A stretch of 64,000 bases of DNA from Strongylocentrotus purpuratus (GCF_000002235.5 NW_022145613.1:4576447-4640446); one strand, 5' to 3'. Counted from the stretch's first letter, positions 11,494 to 25,430 are shown. Translations and numbers: made by a program. Notes: a model not told the origin generated them from the letters alone.

Positions 11494-12857
11494 CTAATGC
11501 TGCTAGCTGAGCAGTAATACTTGAATTTCCGTTTCAGCATTGGCGTCGAGGTAACGATTGGGTGATTATAATACTCCTTTTAAAAGAGAGTAATATACCT
11601 TGTGATTGTCACAATGCTGTGTTTTAAAGTGTAAATAAAACAAGAGAGCGCTATATCTACAAAATGGAGGGCACTTGACCAAAATTCCTTACAGTTCTAC
11701 CAACTATATTATCAAATATTTGACCTCCATACTTAAAACAGTAGATATAAATGAAATTCAATACAACATATCAAATATTACCTCTATTTCTAAACTTTGC
11801 AAAATGTATAACGGGTGAGGTGAAGAGAATGGCATTTGAGCTAACATAATTCTATTTCTAGCCAAACATACGGGTGCTGTAAACAAAAATGTAACCACTA
11901 CAAGAACAGAAGTCACCTACTAACAAAAAAAGTTTATTTTGTCGTATTATGTGATCTAACATCAACAGACTATAATCATGACAAAAATCATTACGACATC
12001 AAAGGCGAAACTTAATTGTTCAACCCATTTAATATGAAACATCTCGAACAAGCATTGAGCGGAATTGATTTTTGCGTTACAATCATCATAACATGCTCAC
12101 CTTTCAAATCTACAAGGGAGCCGCAAATAATTGCGGGTTGCCATGGTTACTAAGCAGAGGGATTATAAATAATATGTTTTATCTTGTTAATTGATGTTTG
12201 ATTGTTTTGTTGGTGGATGTGCATTATTTTGTTGGCGCTTATGCGTGAATTGCGTGTGTAGTGTATGTGTGTGCGACAGTGCATGTTTATGAGGGTCATG
12301 ATATACAAGTGACTGTATTTGTGCTTCAAAGGGCAATATGATACTATTGAATAGTTTTTATATAGCGTTCCATAAACGGTCAGTGTTCACTTGATATTTG
12401 AAATTTGTCAAAATGACCAAGATATGGGAGCACAACAACAGCAACAGCAATAGTAAGAAGGAGAGCATAGTGTTCCCATTGTCTCAATGTAGATGGGGGG
12501 GGGGGGGTATGATTGTTTTTCTCGGGCATTGCAAACCAACATAGTTAGATTTTTCTTTTTCTTGTTTCGATTTTCCCCAATAAATCTCGTCTGACTTCAA
12601 AAGGAAAGGTCATTTTAGTTAAAACTTTCAGCCGACTGGTCGTTTTTAAAAAAAGGTTTTGAGAGATATGGTCATTGAAATGCCATGATCGGGTTCGTAA
12701 TGGTATGTCTACATGACATAGACAATCAGTAAAATATCCGATTGTTCCACCCACGTGATCACATGGTCGTAAGACCTGCCAAGGCCACATTACATTATTT
12801 CTTCTTTGAGTGTCATCTTACTGAAAGGAGAAACCTACAAGTTTGACACAGTCCATA
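11494..12857. other. Non-coding stretch
   Basis: No exon recognised. It contains a 13-G run at 12495-12507 and an X-box match at 12137, listed separately. Confidence 0.6.
12137..12150 (-). promoter_or_regulatory. RFX X-box-like motif
   Basis: GTTGCCATGGTTAC matches the X-box consensus GTHNYYATRRNAAC when read on the minus strand. The match is sequence-only; function is inference. Confidence 0.35.
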
Positions 12858-13047
12858 CACACTAGAATTAGGCAAAACAGAAATATTTTTGCTATTGCTT
12901 TCATCATCGCCCATTGTATTCAAGCCCATTGTCTTTAATTTCTTTATGCACACTAAAATCAGACAAAACAAAAATATTTGTTTCCAATAACTATTGATTT
13001 CATCGTCGCCCAATGTATCCAAGCCCATTGTCTTAAATTTCTTTTGA
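12858..13047. repeat. Two-copy tandem duplication, period about 91 bp
   Basis: The unit beginning CACACTA at 12858 is repeated from 12949. Shared blocks include CAAGCCCATTGTCTT and ATCGCCCA/GTCGCCCA. The copies have diverged by several substitutions and small indels. The minus-strand frame at 12813-13067 repeats KTMGL accordingly, but the indels and the lack of homology argue against coding. Confidence 0.8.
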
Positions 13048-13278
13048 CTAATTAAATGCTTAACCAATCCACGGTTAGGTGTGTCCCTTTTTTATTTGTC
13101 TCATATAACACAACAGTTATAGTTTTTCCACTCTCGTTTTCGCTGTTTATTTCTTCCTCCCTCTTTTTTATCCGTCTTTTTTTCCTTCTCCATTGTTTCT
13201 TCAATTTTCTCCTTGACATTTTCTTTTCTTGTGTGTGTACTCTTACTTTGCATTATCATAAATTAAAGGTAATTCTGC

Positions 13279-13315
<37 letters not shown>

Positions 13316-15735
13316 GAGATTGATGAGTAGGGGTTGCTATGAGGGGGACAATGTAACACCCAGGTGATAAGCCCAAGTAAAGCATTTCCGCGGCGCCCTG
13401 TCTTTTTGACCAACCCATATTACTTTTACGTATGACATTTTTGTAGGCGCCCCCTTTTTATCTTTTTCCCTGACATCCTTCCATCTACATTTCCATCACC
13501 GTCTTTTATTATCATTTTCATTTCCCTCAATATTAAAAATATCTGAGGTTGATCTGGTATAGGGTAGAGATATAATGGGTCATATCATTATTTTTGAGGA
13601 AAATTCAAAAATAATCTCCATTTACAAAAAAAGAAGAAGATTTCTTTCGACGATGATTTTGTGTCAAGGGTGATTAATTTATGAGGCAAGATGAATCATC
13701 ATTATAGTAATTACATTGTAATTTCTTCTTCCATCGCGATTACATACAATATATACGACTGACGGTAAATTTGACTGATGGTTACTTTCATTCATAATCA
13801 AGTTGAATATTCAGAAGACGCGAACAAATAGAGCTATTTTGAGATTCATGATATCTTTCATTCCACAAAGAAAAAGCCAATAACACTTCAACGTGAACAG
13901 AAATTGAAGATAACGCTCTTCGGTATATTTTCTTAGATACGATGTCTTCATCATGCATGTATATTTAAAAGCTAAGAGCATGTTTGGTTTAGAAAAAAAA
14001 AATTTAGGTGAGAAAATGAAAATCCATAATCCTCTCAGCAGTCCCATTTTTACTTTGGTCACAGTTAATCGATAATGATAGTTGTGAATACGTTTTTCAG
14101 ATAAATGGGAAACAGCGAGCGCATTAAATGATTATACCCATTCCTTTGAAAATGTAATTTTCCTTTTTAATAAATGGTGATATGATTTCACGTGTGTTTA
14201 ACTTTGTATCTAGATGTTTCATTATCCGTGTGTGTGTCCATTTACATAATTGAAATATTCATCTAGTTTGTCGTAACACAATGCTTTTTAAAAATAAATT
14301 TACGCATTCGGCATAGAATTGGCTAGATTATACATTTTAGTAATATACAGCAACATTGTGTTGCAACAACAGTGTTTTAGTATGTGCAGTACCCAGCTCA
14401 TGATTTATGAAACTTTGTAGAGAAAGAGAGACAAGATGGATACATGGATATATAGACCGATAAATAAGAAAGTTATAAAGGTATCAACTGTGTTCAAGTT
14501 ACCAGCATATAATATATCACCATTTGTTCAAATAATTTCCTTGACATACATTTTCTTCACCCCAAATTTGCGGCTTTTGGTGTTTCATCCCGTTTTTTCC
14601 TTCATATTTCTCTTTTCTTTGATATTTTTGATAAATTTGATGTGATTCAGGAATACCGCATTTCACGTTTGACTAATGGAGTCTGGATATGGTGCTTCGG
14701 TTGAAACCAATGATGTGAGTTAGGGAAAGGATTATTAAAAAATGATACAATAAATCTCACATCCAAGAAATTTAGACCGTTGATGATTGATTGCTTTCCC
14801 CGATGGATATCTGGTTTATATCGACAAAGGAATATAATGGCCTAGGTGATAGTAATAAATAATTTTTATAAATCGGTGTGGAGCTTTTTAAAATCAAATG
14901 ATTTAATAAGTTATGCTTCTTCAAGCCAAGTAAAACAAAAAATCGACTTTTATCTTTTAGCCTTTAACAGGCGTTTGAAATGGTACGCTGTGTGAATAAT
15001 ACTGGTATAATGACACACATTATCTGTAATCTCTTTTCCTTTCACTTTTATCCCTGATTTTCTTTCTTTCTCTCTTTCTCTCTCTAGTTGAAGGAAATCG
15101 ATATTCACCGAGTCATTACTCATTTGACAATCATTAACAACAGCCGATACTGATGTAGTCACAATTGGTCCTCTTTGGAATGAATTGCTTTAAGTAATGA
15201 TCCCTAAATAGCCACAATCGAATTTTTTTTAGGAGCAACGTCCTGGGCTTTTTCATTAGGGGACCTAAACAGTAAATCTAACTGCGAAAAGTGAAAATGA
15301 AAGAAATCAATTTGCGGAACGATGGTTTCTTGGGATCCACGTATTTCATCACAAATGAAGCTAAACGAAGGCGTCGTCAAACGATGCACAACGAAAGAGG
15401 AGAGTTCTACTCAATTTCCTTCCGATAGATCAAGTTACAATCGAAATGTTTTCTAACACACGAATCATTATCTTATAAGAGATGATCGTGTTTGAATAAC
15501 AGTGCACCGGCAAATCTCTATTGTGAAAAGTACATACATTGAACATTTCCGAGTTTAATGCTTATTTGAAGAGGACATTTTTATTTAGAGCTTATCATTA
15601 ACAAAACCAGTTTTTTAAATAAATATTTAAAGTTTTTTATCATTCCTTTCCAAATGAATGTGTGCATGGGGGATTAACTGTCATATGGATGTGCAATATG
15701 AATATGATTGTCACATGAGCTCCATTATACTACTC
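13048..15735. other. Non-coding stretch with one (CT)n tract
   Basis: The tract is at 13282-13313. The remaining sequence is AT-rich; no exon, RNA or mobile element recognised. The frame at 13056-13367 is a pyrimidine-rich artefact. Confidence 0.6.
13282..13313 (+). repeat. (CT)n microsatellite
   Basis: Uninterrupted CT run of about 32 bp. Confidence 0.95.
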
Positions 15736-15930
15736 TGTATTGGAATTAAATCATCATATTCTTCCCTATAGAACATGTCGCAATGAATTAGCTATGACCT
15801 ACTTAATCCTCTATTCTTCAAAAAATAATCATGTATTGGAATTAAATCATCATAATCATCCCCGATGGAACATGTCGCAATGAATTGATAACCGCTATGA
15901 CCTAATTAATCCTCAATTTGAATTATACAT
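15736..15930. repeat. Two-copy tandem duplication, period 96 bp
   Basis: TGTATTGGAATTAAATCATC starts at 15736 and again at 15832. Both copies continue with GAACATGTCGCAATGAATT, GCTATGACCTA and AATCCTC. Moderate divergence with a small indel in the second copy. Confidence 0.88.
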
Positions 15931-18603
15931 AACCCCCTCCGACATCCCATCACACCCCAAACGTTATTACAAAGAGGCAAGCTTTATCCAGAGGTGTTGC
16001 TAAACTACTTTAAATAGGGGGGGGGGGGGTTGTTTGTGTGTGTAAGTTTGTGTGAGTGCGTGTGTGTAGGGGGAGGAGAGAGGGGTTACAGGTCGAATTT
16101 GCAAAAAGGGTTAGCTTACATTTTGCACCAAAAAAAAATTGCCGTCAAGTGTAAAGCCAGTCTTTAATTTAGCGATTCGCCTACAGACTAAGAATTCCTA
16201 AGTTTGCAGACAGATAATTTGTTATGGTTGCTGTCACATCTGCCCCCGCTCCTTAAAGACGCCCCTGGTTCTATCTGTATGTCTCCTATGACTAGTATTT
16301 TCGATGACAGTTATACCGCTACAGTCCCTCAGGGGACTCATTTCCCACTAGTTTGAAACTCGGATTACCAGGTTCTGGATTACCATGCCAGCTTCAAGAC
16401 GACATAAATGAACGCGTTTTGGATTACTTCTCATGAAACTGTTCGCTATGGCACATATCTTTTAAGAATGTGGGAAATGAACACATGTGTTTCCTCTTCA
16501 TCTGCATGTTCTGCTCCACTAATCTTGGAGTTGGAATCGTTTCGCATCTCGCGAAATTGCCTCGTCTTTCTTCGCCCGTTCGGTTTGAATTTTAGTATAG
16601 TCCTGTCTTATCGTTTGTAAGAGGAGAGTAAATCATGTACACACATTGGGTTGAAAGGCATAGCTTGCCGTATGCATGGCAAGGTCCTCTTTATCTGTCA
16701 GTAAATCTTACTTCACCTACATATTTAATATCATCTTCACCTTCATAATTGTTAATATCATCTTCACCCTAAACGATAAATACATGAATGTCGACTCATA
16801 GGAGTTATGTCTTATATTTAACCAGAGTCATGAAAGGTTGAGTTTGATTTTTTTTCAAAACCCTTATTTTGTTTTCTACAGGTGGTATTCATTTTTATAC
16901 TTCAAACATCTTTATATCGTAAATATTCAATGCTAAGTTCATTTTATTCTCACAACTCGACATTCCTTACAATGTATGTCGGAATATAATGGGACTAGTA
17001 TTAGTAGTTATGTTTATAGAGTCAATGATAATGTATAGAAACCCACCATCAAAACTTTATTAATAACCACCGTCACAAATGGAAATTAATATCTCGAACG
17101 TTATACTTAATGATTGGGTCGGAACATAATATATCTTTGTTAATTTAGCATCAGAAAGTTACCATTAGAAATAATAATAAGGATAAAGAATCGAACGGCA
17201 ATAGCTTGTCGTCTTGAGTGGAAGACATTGGAGGAGAAGGGTTAATAAGTGATCGAATGCTCGTCTCGGATGAATCAGAAGAGCGTTGTCTCTTAAATTA
17301 CAAGTCTCTTTACTCGATGTAACGGGCTTTGTTTGCTAACCAATCGTGCTCGTACATAAAGTGATTACGCAAACGCCAGATTGTGTTTCGGTGTTAGGTT
17401 TCGCCCGCTTTGCTACAGGAGTGCTTATTACGTGTTCAACATGGGGGCTTTGCTCCATAGACGGGTACGTTAGAAAAGAAAGCGGGGATATTAAAGGGGC
17501 ACATACGTTTGTATACGCAATTGAAACTATAATTTTGGTTAGAATTATCGGAATTCAAATTGACTGCCAGTGATCAAAAGTTTAAAGTGACGTAAAGCGA
17601 GTCTCTCAACTTTCATATGATAAACTAGAAGACTGTTATTCAAAGCATCATCATATACACAATCCTCTTCCTAGAACAACACAACATGATGTTAATTGCA
17701 TTGCGTATGGCCTCTCGATCACTGTTTCATGATCTTCAACACGATGCATATTAAGCTCTTAATGAAGTTCCTGAAATATCGTATATGCACGTACTAAGTT
17801 CGACATTTATCGTGACACTTCCTTGTCACGTCGAGTTTATCAGCGGTCAAATCCCTTGATGGTCTTCACGATATTAAACACAGGGTTAAGAAAACTGAAG
17901 AGATTAACATGCCATGACTTCATGTTAAAGCCCCTCTAAAGTGTTGAGAGCCCCCATTCGCCAAAGCTTTGATGGCAACATTTCACTTAAATTGTATCAT
18001 ACTGTGAAAGAGGATGTTATTTTAGGAGATCATGAATGTCGGCGAGAGCCATTAATACAGTATCTATGTGAAGCTTCAATCCATATTCATACTGATTGAT
18101 TGCACTATTACATAACATATCATGCACATAATCATCCAGGTCGGAGAGCTTTGTATATATATTTTGGAACAGTTGAATCAGTATTTACCATCATCTGAAA
18201 ATCAAAATGATCGAAATAGATAACCCAGATAATTGAAGATCAATTATGATGCATGGAAAAATCACTTTCGGTTCGTGATAAAGAACAATAACCTCGCTCC
18301 AATTTAATAAACTGACAGATAAACCACGCCGCTGTGGTTTGGCTGGAAGCTTGTTGAAATTTGGGTGATAGGTGTTCAAATGGGATCGTATAGATAACGG
18401 GAGTCCGAGTATAGTGGTACACCATGGTTGTTTACGATTCACGAATGGAGACTAGCTTACCTCATCATTACCACCAGAAGGGTGTTTTTTACGAAGGGGC
18501 ACACAGGCCTTCCCCAAAGTGGAAGCCGAACAAAGTGTGAGTGCGTGAGTGAAAGATATATGTATCTATATATATATATATATATATAAAGAGAAAGAGA
18601 GAG

Positions 18604-18637
<34 letters not shown>

Positions 18638-18666
18638 CGGGAGAGAGAGAGAGAGAGGGGGAGGAT

Positions 18667-18701
<35 letters not shown>

Positions 18702-19318
18702 AGGATAGGGAGAGAGAAATTACATCAAGAGAAACAGAGCAAGAGAAAGGATGACAAATTGATCGCCTCCTATTCCCTTGGCTCACTCGATGACCCTCAT
18801 CCAGTAAGACGGACCCACCCCATTACACCCGTCACTTTAAACAGCCCCCTCCCCCCCCCAAAAAAAACAGATGAGGAAAGGCGCCAAAAGTCAACAATTA
18901 ATTTACGCACATATTACAAACGCGCGGACTGCCATACAACGCGATATCCCCTATAGATAAGTCTCTCCCAAAAGCTATCATCACAAGGGTTTTAAACTAA
19001 TTACTTGATATTCTATTTGAGTGGCACCACTTTGTTTATTTATTCGTTTATTCTGATCCATTACGCGATGTTGTCTCATCATCACAAGGGACCCCTTAGG
19101 AAATGACCTTAGTATCCTTCGAGAGCTATCCCTGTCAATTTGAAAATTGTTTTTTTATTACAGACGCTGTAATATTTTATGATCCTATATTATTTTATGG
19201 TTTGCAGTAATACACAAGTACCTCACGTATACATACAAAGTATGCATTTGTAGTGGGGAAGATTGTTAAAAGCCGCGTACATATATCTAAAGTCATGTTT
19301 TCACCGTGAATGATGGTT
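15931..19318. other. Non-coding stretch with simple repeats
   Basis: Contains a 13-G run at 16017-16029 followed by a GT-rich stretch, and the (TA)n-(GA)n block at 18566-18712. No exon recognised; frames at 16408, 17346 and 18191 show no family features. Confidence 0.6.
18566..18712. repeat. (TA)n followed by interrupted (GA)n
   Basis: About 22 bp of TA precede roughly 120 bp of GA with GGGAG and GACGG interruptions. The 109-residue minus-strand frame is its translation. Confidence 0.94.
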
Positions 19319-19613
19319 TAATCTTGAGGTAATCCAGGTTTAGATTGAATATGATGTTGTTCACGCTTTAATCTAGCGCTTATCCCAAGTTAATCTTGAG
19401 CTATTCTCACTTTCATTACGATTTAATCCTGAATTAAGCCCGAGTAGTTCATCGTCCGTAGATATGAACGTATCGTCAAGGTTGTGAGAGTAATGTTCGA
19501 TTAATTCAAGTTAATCTTGGATTATTCTCACTGTAATCACGATTTCATCCTGAATTAAGCTCGAGGGCTTTATCTTCATTAGATATGAACGTATCGTCAA
19601 GGTTGTGAGATTA
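19319..19613. promoter_or_regulatory. Cluster of TAATC(C/T) homeodomain-type motifs
   Basis: TAATCT occurs at 19319, 19369, 19391 and 19512; TAATCC at 19330 and 19424; the reverse forms GGATTA at 19519 and AGATTA at 19608. TAATCC/T is the core bound by Otx/bicoid-class (K50) homeodomains. Several of the sites lie in the tandem duplication at 19387-19628, which partly explains the clustering. A cis-regulatory role is inference. Confidence 0.3.
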
Positions 19614-19628
19614 ACATTCAACTGGAGT
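19387..19628. repeat. Two-copy tandem duplication, period 121 bp
   Basis: AAGTTAATCTTG begins at 19387 and again at 19508. Both units contain CCTGAATTAAGC and the exact 20-mer TAGATATGAACGTATCGTCA followed by AGGTTGTGAGA. Divergence is concentrated in the middle. Confidence 0.9.
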
Positions 19629-19710
19629 AGCTCTGATGAACAGCTATCAATAATATCTTTGTACGTGTCAAACACTTGAAAAGGAACACAAAGGTGGAAT
19701 TATTTTTATT

Positions 19711-19733
19711 TCACTCTCTCTCTCTCTCCCTCA

Positions 19734-19764
<31 letters not shown>
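19711..19764 (+). repeat. (CT)n microsatellite
   Basis: CT repeats with one CCCTCACA interruption. Confidence 0.94.
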
Positions 19765-19768
<4 letters not shown>

Positions 19769-20044
19769 ACAGAACTCACTGACTCATTTTTCCCCTCAAA
19801 TCCCATCCTCCGTCATAGATACATAAACAGATAAATGAAACAGATCTACTAGACAAATATCCAACTTTAACACCCCACGCTATCGAGCGACTCTCGAATA
19901 CTGAAACAGATCTACCAATATTTTCTTGTCAAATCATATTTAATCTCCTGCGAATTTCCTCCTTTTGGAAACCTTTTATTTTCACCCCGAGGTCGGGCGG
20001 TTTCATGTCGCACTGAATTCAGACCTCGATGCATTTGAATAGCA

Positions 20045-20058
20045 GTTACCATGACAAC
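20045..20058 (+). promoter_or_regulatory. RFX X-box-like motif
   Basis: GTTACCATGACAAC is a full match to GTHNYYATRRNAAC. Sequence match only. Confidence 0.4.
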
Positions 20059-21300
20059 GATGCATTATTGTCGCCGCGACTAAAGCTGGGATTTTGATAT
20101 TGCTGTGGATCATTTCTGTGGAAGCCTTCAACAGAAAAGGGATCTGTTCTCACCAAGTTATGCGATCCTTCTCTGATGATTACAAACTGGATTATGGACA
20201 TAAGGGTTCACAGCAAAAGAGGCGGAAGATATTTTGAATTTGTGTGTTGAACACAAAGAAGGAATACGGGGTATATGTACATATTCAGATGCAGTCAAAT
20301 ATGAAATCCCATGTGTATCAGACTCGGTGGATTCACTGTAACCCCCAATAATTTTATATCACTACTACAGTAACAATTTATTTAAAAAAAATGAAGATTC
20401 CGTATGACCATTCAAAAGTGACTGCTTTTCTTTATTAAATCAGCGTAAATACATCGAAATAACTATTATCCAGAACCAATCTGATCTCTGGTTGAAGTAT
20501 ACCTACCCTGGTAATAAATAAATAAATAAAAAGGCTATGGGGGGGGGGGGGGACTAAAGAAGGAAAAGAAGAATTATATCGTCCATAATAGGAATCCGGG
20601 AATTATTTTCCCCGGACTCCCCCCCCCCCCTCCCTTATTTTGTTATTCATCATAAACAAATATCAGCAAAAGCGCGACATGAAATGTCACTGCTGAACCA
20701 TGCTGTTGCTATACCCAAAAGTGCATATTCTATTTTACATCGAATAGTGTATAATTCTTTTTCGTTAAATGAATAACTCGCAGCGTCGCGTAATATGATA
20801 TTCTAAACTATCTTAGAAACTATCTGTCTCAAGTAATTAGGCTCGTCGTAATAAAAATGTAACAATGTATGTCATATTTACCAGACAACAAGAAGTATAT
20901 CATTGGTTTCCATGCACGTAGAGTATTTACCATGTAGTGGAATGATCTGGCATTTTATTCGTTGACTCGTTACTCACATCTGATTGGTCACCAATCTCAC
21001 CTTGGCATTCAACCTATACAGTATGCCCTCAATTTATATCTAATATTAGACCACAGTCTCCTCGACAAGTCAGTTTTCATTCCAGAGCATCTATTTCTAG
21101 ACTACAAAAGCTTCCACGTTCTGCGTCTAAGATACCAACTATGTTGAAGCGAATGTCCTTTGTTCTGTATAAGTGCAGTTTCACTTCATTTTCAAAGTCT
21201 ATACAGACAGCCATCGCTTCAACGTTGGTTTCGCGTGTCTTACTATCACGTGACCCAGGTTTTTCTGCCTTGTCATTTCTTATACAATCAACACTTCTCT

Positions 21301-21314
21301 GTAACCATGACAAC
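21301..21314 (+). promoter_or_regulatory. RFX X-box-like motif
   Basis: GTAACCATGACAAC is a full match to GTHNYYATRRNAAC. It shares the core CCATGACAAC with the site at 20045. Confidence 0.38.
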
Positions 21315-23183
21315 GCAAAGCATAGCTCGGTTATGTGAATATTATGTAGAGTCAAGTTTCCAGACTTATTAGTTTCAATCGTTTTTTATTACAATAGAGT
21401 AGCGCGGAGAGAGTCTGCTCGTGTAATATCGGCAATATTGTTACTCTTCTAATAAAAATGAACACACACTTTTCCTCTCTCCTCCGCTATTATACTTTTT
21501 TTTTCTTTAATAACGTCACTTAACCATTTTCTCTCAATCTTAATTACAAACTCCTTTTCCATTGGCACTACTCCATTACGTTATTAAAATAATGTTTAAT
21601 ACTTTATAGCCATGAAAAATGATAGAATTCTGCATTACAAAGATGTATCAACTTGCTTGACAAAATATGAATAATGATACAATCTGAGATATGTAGAGGC
21701 GTAGAATCCACTTGATATCAAATTCTCAAAAAAATACATAATAGTATATTAAGTATTTCCACGTATTTTGGAAAGTTCCAAGCAAAATTCTCCATGTTTC
21801 TCGTAGCAACGGTAGTTTCTTGGTCATTTGTTTGTGCTGTTTTGGTTGACATATGAATGACATATTTAACGTCCCTATGAAAATAAATAGCTTTCGAATT
21901 TGTGATTCAGGAGGCGTTTCTTTTTCTTAACTAGTCTGTTATACATAATGCGATTATGTTCGTTTGCCTCGCTTTGTTTGGCGCCGTCGCGGCCTTTTCC
22001 CCTCAATGATATAAACATGCATATTAATAACTTTGATATAGCACATGGAAATCTTTGGCGCGTGAAACGTAAATCAAATCATGTTTTTATCGGCTGTATC
22101 AAACTTGAGCATCATCATTAATTAGAATGGGGTAAACAGCTGTACCAAAGGTTAACAAGACCTTTGCCTTTGACGGTGCTTGCACGATTCTGATCAAGTT
22201 CAATCACGTGATCTCAGGTGTTATGAGAAACTCATGTGGTAATGGAAAATTAAGTGTCATCGTTATCTTGCTTGATCGAATTTTCTTCATTTCCTACAGG
22301 GTACAAGTAAGTTCATAATGTGGCCTGAACAACAAAAATATGCTGAGGGGAGGGGCATACATTCATATACATCCGACAATGTAGATGTACATATTGAAAT
22401 GATTTAATGAGAAGCAAAAATAATCAATTGATTCAGATGGAGTTTAACCATGTGTCAAAATATCTGTCGATCTCAAAGAAAAGAATTTTTCAAATTTTAC
22501 CCGGGAGCATATTCACCCCCTCTCTACTTAGTCCGCCACTGAAAGGATTATTGTGTTGGTATAAACAATCACATGGTTATCCAGGTACGTCTGAAACTGA
22601 TGCGTATCTTGTTCTTATCTCAGCATGATTATGATTTTTATAAAATTCACGGAAGCACTTAAGGCGTCACTCAGGTACAGCAATATAAAGCAGGAGAATT
22701 CCCGAATGAACGTATGTGAGTCCTACACAATTTCGCTCACGTGGGACTATTAAGAAGAGGGCAGGTTAGCCTGCTCACGATTGGGTATACTTGACAGCGG
22801 TGTTGTTGTCTGCCTAAAGCGCTTGACTTTGCCTGGCAATTCCGAAGATTATGTTCTATATTACATAAATTCATACCCTTCGAAATCATTATCAGTTACT
22901 CAGTGTGACGCAGAAAGAATAATTTGATTGAAAGAAAAATACACCGCTTTCATTTTGTCATTAAACATTGCACTTGTCTCTTCATAATAATAATTACGGT
23001 GAAATAACACTTTACATGGCTCATAATAGGCCTTAACATCACTATTCGATCAAAATCCTATGCAACCAAACTTGATTTATTATGACAAAAATACTCTACG
23101 CTGTTACCATGGTTATAGAAAATATTTATTGGGTAATAAACAATCGTAACAACGGCCGTTTCTTATGTCATCTGCATCATGCA

Positions 23184-23185
<2 letters not shown>

Positions 23186-23212
<27 letters not shown>
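23186..23212 (+). repeat. (CT)n microsatellite
   Basis: Uninterrupted CT run of about 27 bp. Confidence 0.95.
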
Positions 23213-23214
<2 letters not shown>

Positions 23215-25119
23215 CATGAATACTGACGCTTATTAATGCATTGATCGCAAGACTATCGTTACATAAAAAAATTGGCAACACGTTCATATCTACATAAGAC
23301 AATTACCCCCAATCCGATAGCCTGATGGTATGAACATAGTTCCGTCCTACATGTACTTCCGAGGTAATGACATAACATATATCATAACAACGTTTGTTAT
23401 AAACTATTACGGAAACTTTCGAAAGCCTTTGTCTGAATATAATTGCGTACTACTTGCGTGGTGATGACATTTCTATCAAAACGTTGTAGCAATTTTGTAC
23501 GGAAACTGTCGATTTCTTTTCTCTTGTCTCTAAACACTCAGTCTATATTATCTTGCTCTCAAACCATGGAAACTATATGCGGCTGTCGCTTGAACATCCG
23601 CTCAAACCATAGGCAACAGAAGAGAGGAGAGGATCGATTTCAATTCCATTCAATGACTCTCTAATTACGAAGAATGGCAGCTCAAAAGTTTAAATCGAGA
23701 ATTGTAGCAGTGATCGGGATCTATTACCCTATGCATTAAATACATGTATTATCAAACGCTAGCAAATTTAGGCGGCGGCAGCAAAAACTCGAAAAGATGT
23801 CCCCCGATTTGCGATTTTGAATTTCCACAGCTTTTATAAGGAGCTATATTTGTACTGTTTTTGAGGGGGCCGACCCCCGAACAAGGATACAACTCGACCT
23901 CGAGCTAAGGGCAGAGTGTGACCTCAAACTGAAGACAAAGCCTGACCTCCGCTCGGTGTCAGTCGGGTAGGGGAGGAGGAGGGGGGCACGAGGGTGAGAG
24001 TCTGTTTTTTGTTTGACAAATTCAAGAAACAATTTACAAGGAATTGATAATTGCGTATTTCCAAAGAGATACAAGGGAAAACTCTTAATTCTTATATGTG
24101 AATACTGCACAAAATACAGACATAATTTCGTTACAATATGCTATAGCTATAGATTTATGAAATTTAGCATCAATAATGTATTTTCTGACATGGAAGCCGG
24201 GTGATTTATCAAATATATATATTGCAACCTCATCTAACAGTAAGTTCCTTTTTGATTACTGCTCATTTTGATAAAGTGACACTATACTCATGCTATATTT
24301 GTTCTGTTTGATCCCCCTTTTCATATCTTTATGTTTCTCATTAAATGGGATTATAGAGGGATTTTAACTGGATATCTTTTTTGTTTTATATTTGTATAAT
24401 TTTCTCTGTAATTCATCAATCCAAATTTAGACAATTCGAAGGCATTAAACCCTTTTCATTTCCTGTAATCCCATATTTGATGAGGAATAAATTGTGCTTC
24501 TTTGGGGTGACATGTTACAAATCTCTTTAGCTTATAGCATTGTGTTACATATAATAAAGAAAGAGAACTAAACTGAGATTGACAACAAAGGGTCAAAGAA
24601 TAGAGTGGATGAAAATAGAAGGGGGGGGGGAGACATGAAAGAGGTGAGAAATGTATATGAAATACCAGAATTTAACGAAAGGCGAGTATGTTACACATGA
24701 TTTAATATTTATAGTATTATTGGTCGAGAGGTATTTGCATAGTCATCGTTGATAGATTTGTTCAGTACAAACCAGAAACATTGACAGGAAGGGGAAATAA
24801 CACAGAAGAAAGTAAAGTTCATAAACGGGGGGGGGGGGGGGGTGGAGATGTAATGCCTATATATTGTGAGGAACTGTGGTAATGAAATAGTGGGAGGATT
24901 GAACATAGATAGAAGGGGTTTATTTATTCCCCCAGTAATGTTATATGATATTTTCATTTTTTATTTTTTAGTCTTTGCATATATAATTCTAAAAATATGT
25001 GTTTTTGTCAGTCCTATGGTAATTATTGTAATTAGCTACCAGATATTTGATGTTATAATGATTTTATGGATGGTGATGATGATGGTGACGATGATAATAA
25101 TTATCGTTATTATTATTAA

Positions 25120-25391
25120 GAGTAGTAGTATTAGTAGTAGAAGAAGAAGTCGAAGTAGTAGAAGTACTAGTACATGTAGTAGTAGTAGTAGAAGTAGTAG
25201 TAGAAGTAGAAGAAGAAGAAGAAGAAGAAGAAGAAGAAGAAGAAGAAGAACAAAAGAAGAAGAAGAAGAAGAAGAAGAACAAAGAAGAAGAAGAAGAAGA
25301 AGAAAAAGAAGAGAAGAAGAAGAAGAAGAAGAAGAAGAAGAAGAAGGAGAAAAAGAGAGAGATGGTGTTATAAGGAAAGAGGAAATGGAGA

Positions 25392-25425
<34 letters not shown>
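25120..25425. repeat. (AGT)n-(GAA)n-(GA)n purine tract
   Basis: AGT trinucleotides (about 25120-25205) grade into GAA/AAG trinucleotides (about 25206-25350) and, after a short gap, a GA dinucleotide run (25388-25425). The plus strand is almost pure purine for about 150 bp. The 191-, 154- and 157-residue frames on both strands are translations of this repeat (Arg/Glu, Ser, Leu or Phe runs). Confidence 0.97.

Positions 25426-25430
<5 letters not shown>

Larger units (their letters stand above)
19629..25119. other. Non-coding stretch
   Basis: Holds (CT)n tracts at 19711 and 23186, homopolymer G or C runs at 20539, 20620, 24620 and 24828, and two X-box matches. No exon with splice-site context recognised. 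The region 20960-21370 has short opposing frames on both strands but no family resemblance. Confidence 0.55.

Noticed and set aside
12813..13067. Small minus-strand gene with internal repeat
   Set aside because: The tandem units differ by indels that would shift or alter the frame, and no family is recognisable.
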